Assembly (NCBI RefSeq): GCF_016654115.1
Contig: NZ_JAEQAZ010000002.1
Span: forward strand, 1 to 64,000
Reading direction: 5' to 3'
Length of the DNA: 64,000 nucleotides
DNA from: Streptomyces sp. MBT53
Lineage (GTDB): Bacteria; Actinomycetota; Actinomycetes; Streptomycetales; Streptomycetaceae
This document shows positions 33,956-42,789 of this stretch, piece by piece; the first letter of the stretch is position 1, and the number at the start of each line of letters is the position of its first letter. The position numbers were made by a program, and so were the translations under genes. The notes beneath the pieces are model-generated. The model was given only the letters and a program-made list of their open reading frames with translations. It searched no databases and was not told where the DNA came from.

Positions 33956-34676
33956 CGTCCCACCGCCCGGCCGAGGGTTCCGGAACGGCGTCCTCCTCCG
34001 TCTCCCCGCGGTCGTCGACCAACCGGTAGCCCACCCCGCGCACCGTCACGAGGGACTGCCGTCCGAAGGCCGTGTCGATCTTCCGGCGCAGGGCGCTGAC
34101 CCGGACCTCGACCAGGTTGAGGTCCTCGGCCTCGTCCGGCCACGCGTGGTGCAGGATCTCCGACTTGGTGACCGCTTCGCCCGGCCGCCGCGCGAGCACC
34201 TCGGCGACCCCGAACTCCCGGGGCGTGAGCGGTACGACGACGCCCGACCGGAGGCAGGTTCTGGCCGCCACGTCCAGGACCAGGTCGCCCACCGCCAGCA
34301 GCGGGGAGGCGGGTCCCCGCGCCCGGCGCATGAGCGCGCGCAGCCGTGCGACCAGGACCAGGTAGGTGAACGGCTTGGTGACGTAGTCGTCGGCGCCGGT
34401 GTCGAGGGCCTCGGCCTGGTCCCAGTCGCCGTCCTTCGCGGTGAGCACCAGCACGGGGGTGGTGATGCCCTCACGGCGCAGCTCCGCGCAGACCCGGTAG
34501 CCGTTGAGCAGCGGCAGCATCAGGTCGAGCACGACGGCCGCGTAGTCACCCGTGCGGGCCTTCCACAGGCCCTCGCGGCCGTCATGGGCCACGTCCACGC
34601 GATAGCCCTCGGCCGTCAGCCCGAGGCGCAGCGTCTCCGCCAGCTCGCGCTCGTCCTCCACCACCAGAATCCTCAC
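33930..34676 (-). CDS. OmpR-family response regulator
   Basis: A 248-residue regulator. The receiver domain (1-115) has the acidic pocket at Glu7-Asp8, phosphoacceptor Asp51 in VVLDLMLP, the Thr in LTAKD and Lys in TKPF. The winged-helix DNA-binding domain spans about 125-225 (LTPREFGVAEVLARRPGEAV, VRVSALRRKID). It is the first gene of the leftward pair and its stop overlaps the kinase start. It is divergent from the DUF2079 membrane protein gene across 120 bp, a plausible target. Confidence 0.93.
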   Translation of the reverse strand: MRILVVEDERELAETLRLGLTAEGYRVDVAHDGREGLWKARTGDYAAVVLDLMLPLLNGYRVCAELRREGITTPVLVLTAKDGDWDQAEALDTGADDYVTKPFTYLVLVARLRALMRRARGPASPLLAVGDLVLDVAARTCLRSGVVVPLTPREFGVAEVLARRPGEAVTKSEILHHAWPDEAEDLNLVEVRVSALRRKIDTAFGRQSLVTVRGVGYRLVDDRGETEEDAVPEPSAGRWDGAGRNSGD

Positions 34677-34796
34677 CCGGCCAGCCTGACACAGGCTTCC
34701 GGCGGCTTCCTGACCGCTTCGTCAGGTTCGGTCAGGGCCCGGTCAGTGGCTCTCCGGCACGGTGTCCGAGCCCGCCCCTGGACGAGAGGCCACGCC

Positions 34797-36254
34797 ATGC
34801 CACCCCACCTGACCACGCTCCTTTCCCCGTCCCGCGACGACGCGGACGGGCCCGTCGCCGGAACGGCCCGGCCAGCGCGGGGCGGCCCCGGCTGGACGAC
34901 CGCGCTGTCGCTCGCCCTGGTGTGCTTCGTGACGTACACGGCGCTGTCCGTGCGGCTGCATCAGCGCATGCTGACCACCGGCTACGACCTGGGGATCTTC
35001 GAGCAGGCGGTACGGTCCTACGCGCACGGGCACCTGCCGGTGGCCGAGCTCAAGGGACCGGGGTTCCCGCTGCTGGGCGACCACTTCTCGCCCGCGCTGG
35101 CCCTGCTGGCACCGCTGTACCGGGTCTGGCCGACGCCGGTGACCCTGCTGGTGGCGCAGTCCGCGCTGTTCGCGGTGGCGGTGATACCCCTGGCCAGGTG
35201 GGCCGAGGAGGTACGCGGCCGGCGGGCGGCGCTGGTGGTCGGCCTCGGCTACGGCACCTCCTGGGGTGTCGCACAGGCGGTCGGGTTCGACTTCCACGAG
35301 GTGTGCTTCGCGGTGCCGTTGCTGGCGTTCTCCCTGACGGCGGTGGGCCGTGGCAGGGCGCGTGCCGCGGCGCTGTGGGCGCTTCCGCTGCTGCTGGTGA
35401 AGGAGGATCTCGGGCTGACCGTCGCGGTGATAGGTCTGCTGATCGCACGCACCGGCGAGCGCGACGACCGCAGGACGGGGGGTGCCCTGTTCCTGGCCGG
35501 AGTGCTCGGGTCCTTCCTGGAGATGGTGGTCGTGATACCGGCGTTCAACCCCGGCGGCACGTTCGCCTACAGCTCCAGCGTGCTCGGCGCGGGGTCCACC
35601 ACACCGGGCGTCGGCGACCTGTTCCTCCACTACACGGTGGGGCTGGTCACCCCGGACACCAAGGCGCAGACGGTGCTGGCCCTGCTGTCCGTGACCGGGT
35701 TCCTGGCCGTGCGCTCCCCGCTCCTGTGGGCGGCCCTGCCGACGCTCCTGTGGCGCTTCGCGTCGGACAACCAGGCCTACTGGGGCACCAGTTACCACTA
35801 CAGCGCGGTCCTGATGCCGGTGCTGTTCGCCGCCTTCGTCGACGCGTTGACCCGGCCCGGACCGGTGCGGTACGCGCTGGCGGCGAGCGCGGCCGTCACC
35901 GTGCTCCTGCTGCCCCAGTACCCGCTCTGGCAGCTGACGCAGCCCGCCACCTGGCACACCGACCCCCGGCTCGCGACCGCCCGGCAGCTGATGGACCGCA
36001 TCCCGGACAACGCCACCGTCGCCGCCTCCAACCGGCTGGTCCCGCAGCTCACCAACCGCACCCGGGTCAGCGTGTTCGGCCTGGGGGGCAGCCGTCCCGA
36101 CCCGGAGTGGATCATCGACGACAACGCGCAGCCGATGGGCTGGCCGATCTCACCCGACGACGACCGCAGGCTGCTGTCCGAGGTCCGCAACAACGGCCGC
36201 TACCGGACCGTCGCGGACCAGGACGGCTACGTTCTCCTGCAGCGGCGGCCGTGA
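34797..36254 (+). CDS. DUF2079 family polytopic membrane protein
   Basis: A 485-residue membrane protein with some ten hydrophobic helices and a soluble C-terminal part. The DUF2079 pattern is visible: TGYDLGIFEQAVRSYAHG, LGDHFSPALALLAPLYRVWP, and GFDFHEVCFAVPLLAFS, with LLLVKEDLGLTVAVIGL later. The C-terminal domain has ATVAASNRLVPQLTNRTRV. The fold resembles GT-C-type glycosyltransferases, but no activity is established. ATG with GAGAGG upstream. It is divergent from the two-component system, which may regulate it. Confidence 0.88.
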   Translation: MPPHLTTLLSPSRDDADGPVAGTARPARGGPGWTTALSLALVCFVTYTALSVRLHQRMLTTGYDLGIFEQAVRSYAHGHLPVAELKGPGFPLLGDHFSPALALLAPLYRVWPTPVTLLVAQSALFAVAVIPLARWAEEVRGRRAALVVGLGYGTSWGVAQAVGFDFHEVCFAVPLLAFSLTAVGRGRARAAALWALPLLLVKEDLGLTVAVIGLLIARTGERDDRRTGGALFLAGVLGSFLEMVVVIPAFNPGGTFAYSSSVLGAGSTTPGVGDLFLHYTVGLVTPDTKAQTVLALLSVTGFLAVRSPLLWAALPTLLWRFASDNQAYWGTSYHYSAVLMPVLFAAFVDALTRPGPVRYALAASAAVTVLLLPQYPLWQLTQPATWHTDPRLATARQLMDRIPDNATVAASNRLVPQLTNRTRVSVFGLGGSRPDPEWIIDDNAQPMGWPISPDDDRRLLSEVRNNGRYRTVADQDGYVLLQRRP

Positions 36255-36452
36255 CAGAGCCGCAGGCCTGCGCTGCCGAGGTCGAGGGCCTGTCCGATGG
36301 CGACCGCCGAGAAGGCGCCGAGTGCGCCGGCGGCAAGGACTGCCGCGGAGTAGTTCGGTAGCTTGCTGAGCTCTCGGGCTGAAGCCACTGGCACGCGGAA
36401 TCCCGGCCGTCCGCTCCCGGCGCGGCCCACGTCGTCGGCACCCGGCCAGGGC

Positions 36453-36620
36453 ATGGAGTCGTCCACCCGGCTGGGCCGGCATCGCTGGGTCGTCGAGAGG
36501 ACGGTTTCCTGGCTCGCCGGATGCCGTCGCCTGCACCGCCGCTACGAACGTAAGGCCGAGTACTCCCTTGCCTTCGTCGGTATAACCGCAGCCCTCATCA
36601 ACTACCGCCGACAGCGACTA
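36453..36620 (+). mobile_element. Transposase C-terminal fragment (IS5-like DDE type)
   Basis: About 55 residues match the C-terminal end of IS5-family transposases: LGRHRWVVERTVSWLAGCRRLHRRYERK then AFVGITAALINYR, including the Glu of the DDE triad (VVERT). The N-terminal three quarters and terminal inverted repeats are missing, so it is a dead remnant. Just upstream (36270-36395, minus strand) a short frame ending in a hydrophobic stretch (LPNYSAAVLAAGALGAFSAVAIG) may be the signal-peptide end of a gene the element disrupted. Confidence 0.75.
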
Positions 36621-36699
36621 GGATCTACGGCGACATCGCGTGTCGGTCACCGGCTGGGTGAGACATGGAGGTGTCGGGACATGCCTTCGGAGGCATTCC

Positions 36700-37089
36700 T
36701 TGTCAGTCGAGTTGAACCACACGATCGTCCACGCCCGGGACAACCGGGAGTCCGCAGAATTCTTCGCGAACCTGCTGGGCCTTGAGATCACCGCCGAGTG
36801 GGGCCCGTTCATCGCGGTCGGCCTGAGCAACGGCGTCACGCTGGACTTCGCCACGATCCCCGCGGACAGCATCACCCCCCAGCACTACGCCTTCTTGATC
36901 TCCGAGGAGGAGTTCGACGCGGCGTACGCGCAGATCAGCCGGCGCGGCATCGAGCACTACGCCGACCCCTACCGGAAGCATCCCGGCACGATCAACCACA
37001 ACGACGGTGGCCGCGGCGTGTACTTCATGGACCCGGCGGGCCACGCCATGGAACTCATCACCGTGCCTTACGGCGGCTGGACCTCGTAA
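36700..37089 (+). CDS. VOC (glyoxalase/bleomycin-resistance) family protein
   Basis: A 129-residue vicinal-oxygen-chelate protein. It opens LNHTIVHARDNRESAEFFANLLG, then WGPFIAVGLSNGVTLDF, and closes with GRGVYFMDPAGHAMELITVPYG, with the metal His/Glu in VYFMDPAGHAMELI. The TTG start (encoding MSVELNH) is chosen because GGAGG lies 7 nt upstream; the longer frame upstream enters the transposase remnant. It could be a dioxygenase, glyoxalase or antibiotic-binding protein. A strong terminator follows. Confidence 0.85.
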   Translation: MSVELNHTIVHARDNRESAEFFANLLGLEITAEWGPFIAVGLSNGVTLDFATIPADSITPQHYAFLISEEEFDAAYAQISRRGIEHYADPYRKHPGTINHNDGGRGVYFMDPAGHAMELITVPYGGWTS

Positions 37090-37102
37090 CCACATGCACC
37101 GG

Positions 37103-37131
37103 GGGCCGCACCCCAGCACGGAGTGCGGCCC
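37103..37131 (+). terminator. Terminator after the VOC gene
   Basis: A perfect 9-bp stem, GGGCCGCAC (37103-37111) and GTGCGGCCC (37123-37131), with an 11-nt loop, 14 bp after the stop codon. Confidence 0.65.
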
Positions 37132-37216
37132 TCAACCGCTGCTGTGCCCCATGTGATCCCGGCGGGCACTATCAGCACCGCACGAATGCATGCGAGGTCG
37201 GCAGGAGGGGAGAAAA

Positions 37217-37834
37217 ATGGCCGACAACGATCCGGCATTGCCGCTGCCGCACGCCGGCCCGAGGCGCCCTGGGACGCCGGGCATTCCAGCCACCATGGAC
37301 GCCTTGACATCCGTGGCCGCGCCGCTGTTGGCGGGCGCAGCAATCGCCACCATCGGGGTACTGTGCACGGACTCGGCGGCGTTTCGCTGGCCCGCGCTGT
37401 CAATGCTGCTTTTCACATGGGCCGCTATTTCCCTTGTTGCCTGCGTCCAAATATCTATCAGGGCCAGGCGATTCCGCTACTCCCGTGAAGAATTCCTGAC
37501 CTGGACCTCGTCCGGTACCGAAATCGACCGCGAGATCACAGAAGCCGAATCGGCGATATGGAATGAGCATTTTGAGCGGTGGCTCGGGCTGAGCATGGTG
37601 GCCACGTGGGCCTATCAGGCGGGAGTGTTCCTCCTGGCGCTCGGCACAGCCGCATTGCTGATTCCTAAAGCGGGTACGTCCACGGGGGACGCGGTACTGA
37701 GATGGATTGCCATCGGTTCCATCCTGTCCATGCTTGCACTTCATGTCGCATTGATGATCAGGCGCTTCTTCAAAGAAGTGGATGGCCTCGCAGGACTCAT
37801 GGGATCGATATATGTTGCACCCAACACTCCATAG
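37217..37834 (+). CDS. Four-helix membrane protein, unknown function, lower GC
   Basis: A 205-residue membrane protein with four hydrophobic helices in two pairs (about residues 30-50, 57-78, 123-149 and 161-182), separated by a charged loop (RFRYSREEFLTWTSSGTEIDREI). Strong Shine-Dalgarno AGGAGGGG before the ATG. Third-position GC is clearly lower than in neighbouring genes, suggesting acquisition. It stands next to a lone CRISPR-like repeat. I recognise no family; the paired-helix layout with a central loop resembles small membrane modules found beside some defence genes, but nothing proves that here. Confidence 0.65.
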   Translation: MADNDPALPLPHAGPRRPGTPGIPATMDALTSVAAPLLAGAAIATIGVLCTDSAAFRWPALSMLLFTWAAISLVACVQISIRARRFRYSREEFLTWTSSGTEIDREITEAESAIWNEHFERWLGLSMVATWAYQAGVFLLALGTAALLIPKAGTSTGDAVLRWIAIGSILSMLALHVALMIRRFFKEVDGLAGLMGSIYVAPNTP

Positions 37835-37859
37835 CTGGAAGGGCACCAAAACTTCATGA

Positions 37860-37888
37860 GGTTCACCCCCGCGTCGGCGGGGAAGCAC
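37860..37888. CRISPR. Single type I-E-like CRISPR repeat (orphan)
   Basis: One 29-bp unit reads, on the minus strand, GTGCTTCCCCGCCGACG followed by CGGGGGTGAACC. It has the CCCCGC-GCGGGG hairpin, 5' GTG and 3' AACC of Streptomyces I-E repeats. No second copy lies about 61 bp away on either side and no cas genes are in view, so it is a remnant or chance hairpin (possibly the terminator of the preceding gene). Confidence 0.35.
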
Positions 37889-38365
37889 TTTCGCGACCTG
37901 CAGGTTATGGCGGGCTTTGCCCTTCATTTGCCAGGCTCGGGCCAGGCGGAGTCGCGGTCATGCGCATCAGGGTGAGGCCGTCGAAGTCCATGGGGACGCG
38001 GCGGCGCGTGCCGGCTGCGCGGATCGCGTAGCCCTGCTCTGTCGGTGCCGGGTGTACGCCGGCCACGGGCCGAGGTCACGTCCAAGACCAGCTTCTTCGG
38101 CCTGCGCATCCCAGCCCGTGACCTTCACTGCCGCAAGGTCGATACTTGCCACAGGGGCACGCGCACCGTCCCTTGTCCGACCGATCCCGTACACCTGACG
38201 ACCCGTCATCAAAGTCAGCATTGAGTCAGCATCCGCCCCGCCAGAACCCGTTTCCGACCGCCAAGAACCGCCAAGAACCGCCAGGATCAAGAACCGACGC
38301 AACGCAATCTGACCAGCAAATCCCCAGGTCAGAGCCCCATCTGCTAGTGCCATCAGGAGGAACCG
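37889..38365. other. Gene-free stretch before dhaK
   Basis: 477 bp with no frame I can assign. Short protein-like pieces (AAGTRRRVPMDFDGLTLM, minus strand near 38000) hint at decayed genes. Near 38250-38290 a tandem CCGCCAAGAA motif repeats two to three times. The dhaK ribosome site AGGAGG lies at the right end. Confidence 0.4.
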
Positions 38366-39358
38366 ATGAAGATGCTGATCAACGTCGCGGAAACCGTGGT
38401 CACGGACGCCCTGCGGGGCATGGCTGCCGCCCATCCCGAGTTGACCGTGGACGTCGAGAACCGGGTGATCGTACGGCGGGACGCTCCCGTGGCCGGGCAG
38501 GTCGCGCTGGTTTCCGGTGGCGGGTCGGGGCACGAGCCGTTGCACGGTGGGTTCGTGGGGCCGGGGATGTTGTCCGCGGCCTGTCCCGGCGAGGTGTTCA
38601 CCTCCCCCGTGCCCGACCAGATGGTGCGGGCCGCGGCGGCCGTGGACAGCGGGGCCGGGGTGCTGTTCATCGTGAAGAACTACACGGGGGACGTCCTCAA
38701 CTTCGACATGGCGGCCGAGCTGGCCGAGGACGAGGGCATCCGGACCGCGAAAGTGCTGGTCAATGATGATGTGGCCGTCACCGACAGTCTCTACACCGCG
38801 GGACGGCGCGGAACCGGCGCCACCCTGTTCGTGGAGAAGATCGCGGGTGCCGCCGCGGCCGAGGGGCAGCCGCTGGACCAGGTGGCGGCGATCGCCCGGC
38901 AGGTCAACGAGAACTCGCGCAGCTTCGGCGTCGCGCTCAGCGCCTGCACCACCCCCGCCAAGGGCAGCCCCACCTTCGATCTGCCGCCGGGCGAGCTGGA
39001 GTTGGGCGTCGGCATCCACGGTGAGCCGGGCCGGGAGCGGCGGGCGATGATGACCTCCGGCGAGATCGCGGACTTCGCCGTGCAGGCGATCCTGGAGGAC
39101 ATGCCGCCGAGCAATCCGGTGCTGGTCCTGGTCAACGGCATGGGCGCGACCCCGCTCCTGGAGCTGTACGGCTTCAACGCCGAGGTGCAGCGGGTGCTCG
39201 CCGAGCGCGGGGTCGCCGTCGCCCGCACACTGGTCGGCAACTACGTCACGTCCCTCGACATGGCGGGCGCCTCGGTCACCGTGAGCCAGATCGACGAGGA
39301 GCTGCTGCGGCTGTGGGACGCGCCGGTGAAGACGCCGGGACTGCGCTGGGGCGTATGA
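38366..39358 (+). CDS. dhaK: PTS-dependent dihydroxyacetone kinase, substrate-binding subunit
   Basis: A 330-residue DhaK. It binds dihydroxyacetone covalently through His218 (in GVGIHGEPG); His56 (GGGSGHEP) and Asp109 (NYTGDV) complete the active site, at the same numbers as in E. coli. Paired with DhaL and DhaM it phosphorylates dihydroxyacetone with phosphate drawn from the PTS. Start ATG with AGGAGG 8 nt upstream. First gene of a three-gene operon dhaK-dhaL-dhaM. Confidence 0.96.
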   Translation: MKMLINVAETVVTDALRGMAAAHPELTVDVENRVIVRRDAPVAGQVALVSGGGSGHEPLHGGFVGPGMLSAACPGEVFTSPVPDQMVRAAAAVDSGAGVLFIVKNYTGDVLNFDMAAELAEDEGIRTAKVLVNDDVAVTDSLYTAGRRGTGATLFVEKIAGAAAAEGQPLDQVAAIARQVNENSRSFGVALSACTTPAKGSPTFDLPPGELELGVGIHGEPGRERRAMMTSGEIADFAVQAILEDMPPSNPVLVLVNGMGATPLLELYGFNAEVQRVLAERGVAVARTLVGNYVTSLDMAGASVTVSQIDEELLRLWDAPVKTPGLRWGV

Positions 39359-39404
39359 CACGTCGGCGCGTTCGGCCAACTCACCCACCACGCAAGGAGA
39401 TCCC

Positions 39405-40013
39405 GTGCTCGACGCCGACTTCTTCCGCCGTTGGATGACGGCGACCGCCGCCTCCGTCGCCCGCGAGGCGGCACGGCTCACCGACCTCGACTCCCCCATC
39501 GGCGACGCCGACCACGGCGCGAACCTGCAGCGCGGGTTCACCGCTGTGGCGGCCACCCTGGAGAAGGAGGCGCCGGACACTCCCGGCGCCGTCCTCACGC
39601 TGGCCGGGCGACAGCTCATATCGACCGTCGGCGGCGCCTCGGGGCCGCTCTACGGCACGCTGCTGCGCCGTACGGGCAAGGCGCTCGGGGACGCCCCCGA
39701 GGTGACCGAGGAGGAGTTCGCCGGCGCGCTGCGCACCGGAGTCGACGCGGTCATGACCCTCGGCGGTGCCGCGCCCGGCGACAAGACCATGATCGACGCG
39801 CTGGTCCCGGCGGTCGACGCGCTGCCGGACGGCTTCGCCGCGGCGCGGGCCGCGGCCGAGGCGGGCGCGGTGGCGACCACTCCCCTTCAGGCCCACAAGG
39901 GCCGGGCGAGCTATCTCGGGGAGCGGAGCATCGGGCACCAGGACCCGGGCGCCACCTCGTCCGCGCTGCTGATCGCCGCGCTCCAGGAAGCCGCGGAGGC
40001 CGCCGGTGAGTGA
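39405..40013 (+). CDS. dhaL: Dihydroxyacetone kinase, ADP-binding phosphotransfer subunit
   Basis: A 202-residue DhaL. It holds ADP and magnesium; the Asp cluster is DLDSPIGDADHG (Asp29, Asp34, Asp36), followed by NLQRGF. The GGASGPLYGTLLRR and GAAPGDKTMIDAL segments are typical. ADP stays bound and is rephosphorylated by DhaM, so no ATP is used directly. GTG start with AAGGAGA upstream; 46 bp after dhaK; overlaps dhaM by 8 bp. Confidence 0.95.
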   Translation: MLDADFFRRWMTATAASVAREAARLTDLDSPIGDADHGANLQRGFTAVAATLEKEAPDTPGAVLTLAGRQLISTVGGASGPLYGTLLRRTGKALGDAPEVTEEEFAGALRTGVDAVMTLGGAAPGDKTMIDALVPAVDALPDGFAAARAAAEAGAVATTPLQAHKGRASYLGERSIGHQDPGATSSALLIAALQEAAEAAGE

Positions 40014-40416
40014 CGAGAAGCTCGTCGGGATCGTGCTGGTGTCGCACAGCGCCCAAGTCGCCGCCTCCGTGGCCGAGTTGGCGCGGGGCCTCGCGGGCGG
40101 CGGCGCGGCCGTGCCGCTCGCTCCGGCCGGCGGCACCGAGGGCGGTGGGCTCGGCACCAGTTCCGAACTGATCGCCGCCGCTGCCGCGTCCGTCGACCGC
40201 GGCGCCGGGGTCGCCGTCCTCACCGACCTGGGCAGCGCCGTACTCACCGTGAAGGCGTTGCTCGCCGAGGGCGACGAACTCCCGCCCGGCACGCGCCTGT
40301 TGGACGCCCCGTTCGTCGAGGGCGCGGTGGCCGCGGTCGTCACGGCGTCGACGGGAGCGGACCTCGACGCGGTGGAGGCGGCGGCAGCGGAGGCGTACAC
40401 CTATCGGAAGGTGTGA
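40006..40416 (+). CDS. dhaM: PTS EIIA-like phosphoryl donor of dihydroxyacetone kinase
   Basis: A 136-residue DhaM made only of the EIIA(Man)-like domain. The phosphorylated histidine is probably His14 in GIVLVSHSAQVA. E. coli DhaM also carries HPr and EI-like domains; these are absent here, as usual in Gram-positives, so phosphate must come from the general PTS proteins. GTG start, overlapping dhaL by 8 bp. Confidence 0.93.
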   Translation: MSDEKLVGIVLVSHSAQVAASVAELARGLAGGGAAVPLAPAGGTEGGGLGTSSELIAAAAASVDRGAGVAVLTDLGSAVLTVKALLAEGDELPPGTRLLDAPFVEGAVAAVVTASTGADLDAVEAAAAEAYTYRKV

Positions 40417-40469
40417 GACACCCATCTGTCGCGGGGCCCGCCCCGAAACCCCCTCCTACGTCACGAGGG

Positions 40470-41108
40470 TCACGAAACGCCTTCCGCCGCGATGGCCAGC
40501 ACCGCGCGCAGCGTCTCCGCCACCTCGGCATCTCCCGTCGCCGCGTGTGTCGCGGTTCCGGGCGGGCTCCACGCGAACCGTTCGACCGCCGCGCGCAGTG
40601 CCGCGTTGAGCATCGCCGCCTGGATCATGGGGCGCAGGTCACCGGCGGGCAGGCCGGCGCGGTCCGCCAGGGCGCGGGCGAACGCCGGTTCCGCCTCGTC
40701 GTAGGTCTGGAGCCAGATCGCGCGCAGGCCCGGTTCGGTGCGGGTGAGGCGTACCAGGGCGCTGCCGGTGGCGCCGTCGGGGCCGGTCGCGGCGAGCAGG
40801 TCGGTCGCGAGTTCCGGGGCGAACAGGTCCTGGAGGGGGAGGCCGGGCGGCCACTCCCGCAGCCGGGCGGCGATGACGTCGATACCGGCCGAGAACAGCG
40901 GTCGTACGCAGCTCTCCTTGCTCGGGAAGTAGCGCCACACGGTCCGCGCCGAGATGCCGACCGCCTGGCCGATCTGCTCGCCGGTGGTCGCCGCCACACC
41001 CTGGGCGACGAACAGTTCCACTGCCGCCCGGGCGATCTCCAGCCGGAACTCGGCCTTGCGCGCCTCGGTGAGCGGCGGTCGTCCCGTGCGTCCGCTGGAT
41101 GCGCTCAT
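40470..41108 (-). CDS. TetR-family transcriptional regulator
   Basis: A 212-residue TetR-type repressor. The HTH lies in about residues 22-65: EIARAAVELFVAQGVAATTGEQIGQAVGISARTVWRYF, then PSKESCVRPLF. The C-terminal ligand domain has LRTEPGLRAIWLQTYDEAEPAFARALADR, a pattern of the MSMEG-type subgroup. It is divergent from the SDR at 41252, with a 9-bp inverted repeat between, so autoregulation and control of that SDR are likely. Confidence 0.9.
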   Translation of the reverse strand: MSASSGRTGRPPLTEARKAEFRLEIARAAVELFVAQGVAATTGEQIGQAVGISARTVWRYFPSKESCVRPLFSAGIDVIAARLREWPPGLPLQDLFAPELATDLLAATGPDGATGSALVRLTRTEPGLRAIWLQTYDEAEPAFARALADRAGLPAGDLRPMIQAAMLNAALRAAVERFAWSPPGTATHAATGDAEVAETLRAVLAIAAEGVS

Positions 41109-41169
41109 CAGTTCCCCTCCAGCTGCGGTCGTGACCTTCCGGGATTCTGCACCATGACCCGCCCGCGGA

Positions 41170-41194
41170 CTTTATGTCACTCGCAGACATTAAG
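41170..41194. promoter_or_regulatory. Inverted repeat, likely TetR operator
   Basis: CTTTATGTC (41170-41178), 7 nt, GACATTAAG (41186-41194): arms match 8 of 9. It lies in the 143-bp divergent gap between the TetR gene and the SDR gene. Confidence 0.65.
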
Positions 41195-41251
41195 TCGTAT
41201 GGTGAGTGCACAACGGGCCCAGAGGCCTCGCACGACGAACAGGAGCACGTC

Positions 41252-42013
41252 ATGACCAGTGGACTCGACGGACGCAGCGTCATCGTCACCGGAGCGGGTT
41301 CGGGCATCGGGCGCGCCGCCGCGCTCGCCTTCGCCGCGGAGGGCGCCAAGGTCGTGGTGGCCGATCTGAACGCCGACGGCGCCGAGGCCGTCGTCAAGGA
41401 GATCGAACAGGCGGGCGGTACGGCTGTCGCCGTCACGGGCGACCTCAGCGAGCAGGCCGTCGTCGACGAGGTGACCGCGACCACCGTGGAGCGGTTCGGC
41501 GGGGTCGACGTGCTGGTGAACAACGCCGGGATCATGGACCGTATGTCGGCGCTGGCGGACGTGGCCGACGCGGAGTGGGAGCGGGTCATCCGGGTCAATC
41601 TGACCGCGCCCTTCCTGCTCACCCGGGCCGTACTGCCGCACATGCTGGCCGCGGGCCGGGGCGCGATCGTGAACACCGCCTCGGAGGCCGGCTTCCGCGG
41701 CAGCGCGGCGGGCGCCGCCTACACGGCCTCCAAGCACGGGGTCGTCGGCCTCACCAAGTCCCTCGCGGTGATGTACCGCAAGCAGGGCATCCGCGCCAAC
41801 GCCATCGCCCCGGGCGGTACGGCGACCAACATCTCCGTGGACGCCGACCGGACCGCCCTCGGCCCGGCGGCGCTCGGCCCGCACTTCGTCAACGTCGGCC
41901 GCGTGGCCCAGCCCGAGGAGCAGGCCGCCGCGATCGTGTTCCTCGCCTCGGACGCGGCGAGCAACATCAACGGAGTGATCCTGCCGGTCGACGACGGCTG
42001 GTCGGCGGTCTGA
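41252..42013 (+). CDS. SDR-family oxidoreductase
   Basis: A 253-residue classical SDR. TGAGSGIG at residues 13-20, VADLN ending the second strand (acidic, so NAD is favoured), NNAG at 90-93, catalytic Ser144, Tyr157 and Lys161 (AAYTASK). C-terminal INGVILPVDDGWSAV. Start ATG with AGGAG upstream. Divergent from a TetR regulator; the pair looks like an inducible carbonyl/alcohol detoxification or catabolic unit. Substrate unknown. Confidence 0.92.
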   Translation: MTSGLDGRSVIVTGAGSGIGRAAALAFAAEGAKVVVADLNADGAEAVVKEIEQAGGTAVAVTGDLSEQAVVDEVTATTVERFGGVDVLVNNAGIMDRMSALADVADAEWERVIRVNLTAPFLLTRAVLPHMLAAGRGAIVNTASEAGFRGSAAGAAYTASKHGVVGLTKSLAVMYRKQGIRANAIAPGGTATNISVDADRTALGPAALGPHFVNVGRVAQPEEQAAAIVFLASDAASNINGVILPVDDGWSAV

Positions 42014-42045
42014 CGCCCCCTCCGGAGGACTCGACGGGCGGCGCG

Positions 42046-42789
42046 CTACGACTCCGGGCGCTCGACCGTGCCTCCCCCTGTCGCCTCGGTTCGCCCTACG
42101 AACAGCCGGGCCAGCCGCTGCCCCTTCTCCACGGCGGCGGCGTGGTCCTCGATGGGCTTCACCCGGGAGTCCTTGAACACGATGTAGGTGACCCCGGTGT
42201 CCGTCCCGCCGCCGCGCGGATCGGCGCGGATGCCGAGGGCCTTGGCCGTGGCGTACGACGCCTCGCCGATGATGTCGTGCGGGCCGACGTCTCCTACGAC
42301 GGCGTACTGCACCCGGTCCCGGTAGACGACGGCCGCGACCGAACCGCCGCCGATCCCGTGGTCCCGGTGATTCCAGAGGGTGCTGGGGGTGGGGACCACG
42401 ATGTACGGGAGCCGCTCGGCGTCCAGATAGCGGCCGTCGGACTGCTGGTAGGCCGTCATGGCCGAGAAGAGCGGGTCGGTGCGAGAGTTGCAGCGGGTAC
42501 CGGCCTGGCCGTCGCAGTCGATGTCCATGTCGGCCTTCCAGTAGACGGCCTCCTTGGTGCCGCAGACCGGGATCGACGCGGGTTCCCCGTCGTCGGTGCG
42601 GTACCGGCCGCGCGAGACGGGTGCGCAGTCACGCACCTTGGCCAGCAGGTCGGCCGCCGCGACGTCGCCCTCGCGCAGCGCCGTCGGCCCCGCTTGGGGT
42701 CGGGCGAATGCGGCGGGTGAGGCGGGCAGCATGGTCGGGGCGAGCAGGGCGGCGCCGGCCGCGACCAGCGTCAGCGTCTGGACACGCAC
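42046..42789 (-). CDS. Secreted glycoside hydrolase family 75 chitosanase
   Basis: A 247-residue secreted enzyme. A signal peptide covers about residues 1-29 (LVAAGAALLAPTMLPASPAAFA). The GH75 (fungal-type chitosanase) pattern is visible: IPVCGTKEAVYWKADMDIDCDG with the acidic cluster, YIVVPTPS, VAAVVYRDRVQYAVVGDVGP, GEASYATAKALG. It would cleave chitosan outside the cell. Start ATG with GGAGAG upstream. Convergent with the SDR gene, 32 bp apart. Confidence 0.9.
   Translation of the reverse strand: MRVQTLTLVAAGAALLAPTMLPASPAAFARPQAGPTALREGDVAAADLLAKVRDCAPVSRGRYRTDDGEPASIPVCGTKEAVYWKADMDIDCDGQAGTRCNSRTDPLFSAMTAYQQSDGRYLDAERLPYIVVPTPSTLWNHRDHGIGGGSVAAVVYRDRVQYAVVGDVGPHDIIGEASYATAKALGIRADPRGGGTDTGVTYIVFKDSRVKPIEDHAAAVEKGQRLARLFVGRTEATGGGTVERPES

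Noticed and set aside
37889-38340. Possible transposase or integrase remnant before dhaK
   Set aside because: Short protein-like pieces could not be tied to any family, so no gene was called.
40432-40445. Short CGGGG-CCCG-CCCCG hairpin after dhaM
   Set aside because: A 5-bp stem in DNA of this GC content is expected by chance; not called as a terminator.
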